A program made the position numbers and the translations under genes. From Collinsella sp. (lineage in GTDB: Bacteria; Actinomycetota; Coriobacteriia; Coriobacteriales; Coriobacteriaceae), in assembly GCA_019414345.1 (NCBI GenBank), contig DXMF01000022.1:14762-78761 (forward strand): a DNA stretch of 64,000 nucleotides. The letters run 5' to 3'. The notes under the pieces were generated by a model. That model searched no databases. It saw nothing but the letters and a program-made list of their open reading frames with translations, and was not told where the DNA came from. Below are positions 59,592-64,000 of this stretch, one piece after another; the stretch's first letter is position 1, and the number at the start of each line of letters is the position of its first letter.

Positions 59592-60174
59592 AATAATGCG
59601 CCTGGGGGCACGTTATCTACTGGGTACGATGGTTGCTAGCGTGCCGTGGGCCATTTGGGTTATTGCAAAAGGATCTCCCGCTTGGCTGTGCTCTACAGGG
59701 GCGCTCTTTTGTGCGTTGGTAGTCTATCTTTTTGCAACTCGGGGCGCTGTTTCCCGCGATAAGACCAAGCAGCGTGGGATTCTTTTGGGATGGCAGTTCA
59801 TTTTCATCGTATTTATTATTATGGCCGCTATGCTCGATATAGGTGGAAAATCAATATCCAGATGGGTATTGGTCTGTTCGGTTTCAGTTTTGCATGAGCT
59901 GTTATTTAGGTACGTATTTTTATTTGAATACACAATCGTCGGAATAGTTCGGCCGTTTTGTATAAGGGCATTTGTACAGTCGATTCTATGGGCATTGCTT
60001 CTCGTGACTCAACAGTGTTTAATCGGGGCACCCACAAATTACATCATTGCAATGATGGGGGGCTATCTTTGTCTGGGCCTTATTTTTGCGCTGCTCGTGC
60101 GAAAAACAGGGACAGTGTGCCCGTCTCTTTTAGCCATGATGTTTCTGGATTTTATCAACCTCCTAGCTCTTTGA
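59575..60174 (+). CDS. CPBP-like intramembrane protein, divergent
   Basis: 199 residues from TTG 59575 (GAGGTGG 8 bases upstream); ATG 59596, just past the exporter stop, gives 192. Six to seven helices. LHELLFRYVF resembles the first CPBP/CAAX protease motif E-E-x-x-x-R, but the first Glu is His. The usual later His residues (F-x-x-x-H and H-x-x-x-N) appear as FVQSILWA and FLDFINLL without His. So it may be an inactive relative, an immunity protein or a protease with altered chemistry. Its place at the end of the operon suggests leader processing or self-immunity. Confidence 0.65.
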   Translation: MGKATEIMRLGARYLLGTMVASVPWAIWVIAKGSPAWLCSTGALFCALVVYLFATRGAVSRDKTKQRGILLGWQFIFIVFIIMAAMLDIGGKSISRWVLVCSVSVLHELLFRYVFLFEYTIVGIVRPFCIRAFVQSILWALLLVTQQCLIGAPTNYIIAMMGGYLCLGLIFALLVRKTGTVCPSLLAMMFLDFINLLAL

Positions 60175-60203
60175 GTTACGGATAAAATCTTCAGGTGTTG
60201 GCG

Positions 60204-60536
60204 CCATGGCCGACAAGGCCCGCACGGTGCTTTCGGTATGTAATAACATGGGCGAGGTCTGGCTGCTCACGGCCGAGATACTCGACCTGATCAATCGCGG
60301 TGCGTCCAACATCATCTGCACGCAGCCCTTCGCCTGCCTGCGATTCGGTTAGCGAGGAGGCCGTGGCATCGGTCGCAAAGCGTCTGTGACGCGGTATTAA
60401 GAAGTAGCCGACCTCTTCGGGCTAGATATGAGACGAAAGGGTGGTAGCCGTACCGGCTGCGGCCCTTTTTTACTGGATACATGTTGCGTAAATGGCCTTG
60501 CCGACGCCTTTCGTGGACTCGGATTTCGGAAGTGCG
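60204..60536 (+). pseudogene. Decayed duplicate of the 3' end of the activase gene
   Basis: MADKARTVLSVCNNMGE and LTAEILDLINRGASNIICTQ match the C terminus of the activase. They are followed by an internal deletion of about 250 bases, then SEEAVASVAKRL with a premature TGA. The downstream terminator (GGGTGGTAGCCG...) and about 70 further bases (ATGTTGCGTAAATGG, GGATTTCGGAAGTG) also match those after the real gene. The copy is on the same strand and in the same order as the original, making a direct repeat on the far side of the RiPP island. Confidence 0.9.
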
Positions 60537-60649
60537 GGGAAAAACTCCGAACCTTCGAGCACACTGCTCTTTTGAACTCTTGTGACCTGCGGTTTTGTTG
60601 CTAAAAAAGTCGGTCTGGTCGGCAGAACTCGATTTTTCACCGCACTTCC
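60528..60649. repeat. 122-bp inverted repeat at the island edge
   Basis: GGAAGTGCGGGGAAAAA and TTTTTCACCGCACTTCC pair with one mismatch, continuing into CTCGA-like ends. The left arm begins inside the duplicated segment. The centre carries GACCTGCGGTTTTGTTGC, a phrase also seen in the element at 11307. No gene is evident from here to 60886. Confidence 0.6.
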
Positions 60650-60886
60650 AAAAACTGCGATCTTGCAGTACGAAAAACGGCCTCCATAACTCTGGGTTAA
60701 TTGATAAGTGTAGCCGTTCGCCGTATATCATTGTCCGTTTATGGAATCTATCTCCAACGAGTTGTAGTCATATGGTTTGATGTTGGAAACATATGATTGC
60801 TGGAAGGCCGTAGGTGACGTTCGCCATGATATCGGAGGTTCCGGGTATGTTACGCGCTCCGTTAAACAACTATCGGTTGGGCTAAC

Positions 60887-61336
60887 ATGGATCGCCGTGT
60901 TATTTCGATAACCCTTGCAGTGGTCTGCCTGGCTGTGCTCCTGGGCGCTGCAGGGCAGTTTGCTATAAATCGAGAAACATCCTATATGCAGGAATGCGTT
61001 TCCGAAGGCTTTACCATTGACGGTTACTATCGGGATGACAAAACGAGTCGGGAAACCCTGGCTTTTCTTGAGGAGGACAACTGTCGATGGCAGCTGGTCG
61101 ACCAAGACGGAACCTGCACAGACGGGCAGTTTAAGCGTACGGATGACCCCAACATCCTGATATTAAAGAAGGAAAACGGCGAAAAAATCGGTACGGTCCA
61201 CGTGGCGTATATTTCGCGCCGCCGCGATCAGGGTTGGCTCTACCTATTGAGAGATACCAAGGTGACCCGTTTTTATCTGGTGAGCACCGAACCGGCGTTT
61301 ATGGTGGAGTCTGGCGATGTCGATGTGGACAGTTGA
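60887..61336 (+). CDS. Small membrane-anchored hypothetical protein
   Basis: 149 residues. One N-terminal helix (ISITLAVVCLAVLLGAAGQF) then a soluble beta-rich part with paired residues such as CRWQLVDQDGTCTDGQFKR. There is no recognised domain. It may be a lipocalin- or DUF-type extracytoplasmic protein. No strong ribosome site (GGTTGGG is the nearest). Stands alone beyond the island. Confidence 0.65.
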   Translation: MDRRVISITLAVVCLAVLLGAAGQFAINRETSYMQECVSEGFTIDGYYRDDKTSRETLAFLEEDNCRWQLVDQDGTCTDGQFKRTDDPNILILKKENGEKIGTVHVAYISRRRDQGWLYLLRDTKVTRFYLVSTEPAFMVESGDVDVDS

Positions 61337-61392
61337 TTCACGGCAATAAAACAGCGAGCGGGGCGCAGGCATGAACTGCGTCCTATATCAGG

Positions 61393-62532
61393 TCACTTCA
61401 CGTCAAACTCTACGCGATCGAGCTCGGGCACGTTGAGGTCGATGAGCTTGCGAGCGACGTGACGGTCGTGTGCCCCAAGCGCCTCGCCTGTCGTCACGTG
61501 AGCGACAATCTCGCGCTCGACGATACCCTCCTCCTCGCCTTCGGTAGCCGAGGTCTCGACGGCGACGGTGTAGTCCTTAAAGCCCGGTAGCACCGCGGCG
61601 AGCTCACGCGTGGTCTCGGTGACGCCGTAGCCGTCCTGCACGCCGGCCTGTGCCGAGCCAATGGACCCCGCGGTCATGACGATGCAGGGGATGGCAAAGA
61701 TCACCGTACCCACGATGATGCGGCGGCGCACCTTGTGTGACAGCTCATCGACCTCGGCATTTTCCTCGGCGGTCACAATGCCGTCGCCGTTGAGGTCGCG
61801 CTTGAGCGGCACGCGCAAAAGAAGTAGTACGGCTTCGGCCGCCAGCGCGATAAAGACGACGTTGATGCCAAACTCGTAAAGCGCCGAGAGAAACAGCGAC
61901 CCGCTTGCGATGGCGATGCCATAGCCCGCCGCGCACAGGGGCGGCATGAGCGCGGTCGCCACGGCCACGCCGGCGATGAGCGTTGCGGGCTCCTGGTCGC
62001 GTGAGTTGCCTAGGCCGCCTGCAAAGCCGCCGGCGAGCGCGACAGCGAGGTCCCACACGGTGGGCGTCGAGTTGTCGATAATGGCGGCCGTGGTGGCGCC
62101 AAGGGGCGAGAGCTTAAAATACAGCGTGGACGTGACCAGGCAAAAGGCCATTTGCAGTGCGAGGCTGGCAATGGCCTCGACGGTGATCTCGCGGTCGAGC
62201 GTGGCGATGCCATATGCCATGGCAAGGACCGATCCCATAAGCGGGCAGATGAGCATGGCGCCCACGATGGCGATGTCCGAATCGATATCGAGGCCGATGC
62301 TCGCGATGAGCATGGCGATGATGAGGATGCATAGGTGGGAGCCAGTCAGGCGCGCCCCGTTTACAAAACGCTTGCGGATCACGTGGTAGGGCGCGCGACC
62401 CTCGCGAATGTTGAACGCGCGCTTTAGGAAGCGGGTGGCGTTCTCCATGGCCTCACTATGGGCAGGGCGGATGCCGTGGCGCCGGTGATGGCGTTCGCGT
62501 AGTCGCTTGATCTGTTGTTTGTCGAGTTCCAT
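61393..62532 (-). CDS. DUF389 family membrane protein with EF-hand-like insert
   Basis: 379 residues from ATG 62532; the frame extends upstream without support. A basic N-terminal tail is followed by the DUF389 domain with about six helices. They include LCILIIAMLIASIGLDIDSDIAIVGAMLICPLMGSV, the signature, and VATALMPPLCAAGYG. Between the last helices is DLNGDGIVTAEE, which has the D-x-N-x-D-G-x-V-x-x-x-E spacing of a calcium-binding EF-hand loop. A C-terminal soluble part follows. Function unknown for the family. Confidence 0.85.
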   Translation of the reverse strand: MELDKQQIKRLRERHHRRHGIRPAHSEAMENATRFLKRAFNIREGRAPYHVIRKRFVNGARLTGSHLCILIIAMLIASIGLDIDSDIAIVGAMLICPLMGSVLAMAYGIATLDREITVEAIASLALQMAFCLVTSTLYFKLSPLGATTAAIIDNSTPTVWDLAVALAGGFAGGLGNSRDQEPATLIAGVAVATALMPPLCAAGYGIAIASGSLFLSALYEFGINVVFIALAAEAVLLLLRVPLKRDLNGDGIVTAEENAEVDELSHKVRRRIIVGTVIFAIPCIVMTAGSIGSAQAGVQDGYGVTETTRELAAVLPGFKDYTVAVETSATEGEEEGIVEREIVAHVTTGEALGAHDRHVARKLIDLNVPELDRVEFDVK

Positions 62533-62840
62533 GTCCACCTCGTTCCAGCGCGGTCCGCGCAACGCGCCCGTTGTCCTAACTCTACACCGTGGCGGGCGGG
62601 GTGTCTGTTGGATGCGGAATCCGATAGGGCGGATGACGCGGGAGCAAATGCAAATCACAGGCTCAATTCGATCCCGCAAGAAATATGATGCACCAGCTCC
62701 TACATATGTGACGAAATTGTGAAGCACGAGAGCGCTAATTTCAAAAAATACGCTGGTCGCCAATGTTGCGCAACAGAATTCAAAAATCGACAGCTACCGT
62801 CTGATACGTATGGATAAATCCGTGTCAAAGGGAGAAAGCC
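62533..62840. other. Divergent intergenic region
   Basis: No gene seen. It must hold promoters for the DUF389 gene and for the large surface protein; the right part is AT-rich (AATTTCAAAAAATACG) as expected of a promoter. Confidence 0.4.
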
Positions 62841-64000
62841 ATGGCAAGCTACAGTCCACAACACTTTGAGCCTCGGGCTAAGGCCGTCAACGTCAAGGGC
62901 GTTGCCAACCGCGCCGTCGCAACCGTTTTGACGGCGGGCCTCATCGCTCAGCCGCTCATGTCGCCGCTGGCGGCAATCGCCGCACCGACGGCAGATAACG
63001 GCGATTCTGTTCAGGGGGGGGTAGTTCTGTAGAGAACACCGTTGCCGCCGGTAACCAAGCGGTCGTAAAGACGGCTGCCCAGCTGGCAGAGGAGTCGGCA
63101 AAGCAGCTCAAGGACGCTCAGGCCGCCTACGATGCGGCTCAGAAGAAGGCCGACGCGGCGGGCCAGTCTCAAAAGCAGGCACAGCAGCAAAAGAATCAGG
63201 CCTCGCAGGCTGTGAGCGACAACGAAATCGAGCAGAACGCAGCAGAAGTCGCCGCGCTCCAGGAGAAGATTGACGAGCTCAAAGCCGCCGTCGAAAAGAC
63301 CGAGCAGCAGCAGAAGAAGCTGGGCGACCTGAACGATCAGCTCGAACAGGCCAACAAGAGTGTCGAGGATAAGACCCAGGCGCTCAAGGACGCCAAGGCA
63401 AAGCAGGATGAGGCCAAGAAGGCCCTCGATGATGCCCAGGCCAAGCTCGAGGCCATGGGTATGGACGAGTACGAGGCCGCCAAGAAGGCTGTCGAGGACG
63501 CGCAGGCAAAGCTCGATGACGCCAATAAGGCCGTTACTACTGCACAGGACAATCTGGACCAGGCCAAGGCTGCCGAGGCCAGCGCCCAGCAGGAAAAGCA
63601 GAATACCGAGGCCGCTCTGACTTCCGCCCAGGCCAAGAAGCAGGAGACTGCCGCTGCTCTCGCAGCCGCAACCACCGCGCGCGATAACGCCCAGCAGAAG
63701 TTCAACCAGGCGCAGGCCGCGCTTGATGCTGCCGTCTCGGGTACGGGTGTTGACCTGAGTGCGCTTGAGGCCGCCAAGAAAGCTGCTGCTGGTGAGCTCA
63801 AGACCGCGCAGGCGGAGCTCAATGCCGCGACGGATGCCGACGCCACCGCACAGACAAATCTGCAGGCCGCCCAGGCTGCCGTCGCTGCCGCGCAGGAGAA
63901 GGCCAACGCCGCCAACGCTGCTGTGGCATCTGCCCAGTCTGCATACGATGCGGCAAACAAGGAGTACAAGGACGCGGCCAGTAAGCGTGACGCCGCGAAG
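62841..64000 (+). pseudogene. Large secreted coiled-coil protein, frame interrupted at a G8 tract, 3' end outside window
   Basis: ATG after GGGAG. Residues 1-50 are a long signal peptide (AVATVLTAGLIAQPLMSPLAAIAA then PTADNG). The start frame reaches TAG within 13 codons of the signal peptide, but the next frame is open to the window edge. It begins SSVENTVAAGNQAVVKT and runs for more than 320 codons as Ala/Lys/Gln/Asp-rich heptad-like coiled coil (AKKAVEDAQAKLDDANKA). Adding one G to the G8 run, or removing two, joins the frames. So this is one surface-protein gene, currently out of frame. It may be a phase-variable locus, a pseudogene or a homopolymer sequencing error. Confidence 0.8.
63014..63021 (+). 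repeat. Poly-G tract (G8) in the surface-protein gene
   Basis: Eight consecutive G directly after codon CA(G). Lengths 6 or 9 would restore the frame; lengths 7 and 8 do not. Such tracts slip during replication. Confidence 0.85.

Noticed and set aside
63337..63969. Ser/Ala-rich minus-strand open frame
   Set aside because: Antisense shadow of the low-complexity coiled-coil gene.

Overview
The window looks like the chromosome of a Collinsella-like gut bacterium (Coriobacteriia, Actinomycetota). This is inferred from the high GC, the codon use, the intergenic repeat style and a compact type II-C Cas9; no rRNA or other marker gene is present to prove it. I see no tRNA or rRNA gene.

Layout. 1-5.3 kb: a pyruvate formate-lyase activase, a penicillin-binding/beta-lactamase-like membrane protein, MTA/SAH nucleosidase, the EngB GTPase, and a DUF3990 + HTH pair behind two copies of a dyad operator (a toxin-antitoxin-like module). 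5.6-10.9 kb: aspartate-family amino acid genes (thrB and thrC on -, lysC and asd on +). 11.6-19.2 kb: an O6-alkylguanine repair gene, then a complete type II-C CRISPR-Cas locus: cas2, cas1, a tracrRNA on the opposite strand, a 25-repeat array and a 1004-residue Cas9, with the array lying between cas9 and cas1. 19.7-33 kb: a MacB/FtsX-type ABC exporter, a regulator, phosphofructokinase, an Ntn amidase, M18 aminopeptidase, a 2-hydroxyacid dehydrogenase, methionine aminopeptidase, a radical SAM protein and a hydrolase. 33.2-39.1 kb: a GGDEF-like/REC/HD-GYP signalling protein with an Hpt partner, a DUF2975-like protein/HTH pair, and an ABC-2 exporter. 39.2-47.5 kb: a glutamate/glutamine-type ABC uptake operon ending in a glutamine-amidotransferase-like hydrolase, a DXS-type synthase, and HD-domain and PF06541-type membrane proteins. 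47.8-55 kb: a HAD phosphatase, a 41-residue toxin-like peptide in a transcript whose ends pair, and TetR plus a giant 2-hydroxyacyl-CoA dehydratase activase.

55.1-60.5 kb is a distinctly AT-richer island. It holds a divergent LysR regulator, two tandem cysteine-rich precursor peptides, a radical SAM/SPASM maturase, an ABC exporter and a CPBP-like membrane protein, so it is a RiPP biosynthetic cluster. It is flanked by a duplicated, decayed copy of the 3' end of the activase gene, which suggests acquisition at that 3' end. The window ends in a large Ala/Lys/Gln-rich secreted coiled-coil protein whose frame is broken at a run of eight G just after the signal peptide, a phase-variation candidate.

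Intergenic DNA is rich in dispersed palindromes of several families. One, with four recognisable members, keeps internal motifs while its paired arms change together, as expected of a structured RNA or cruciform element.
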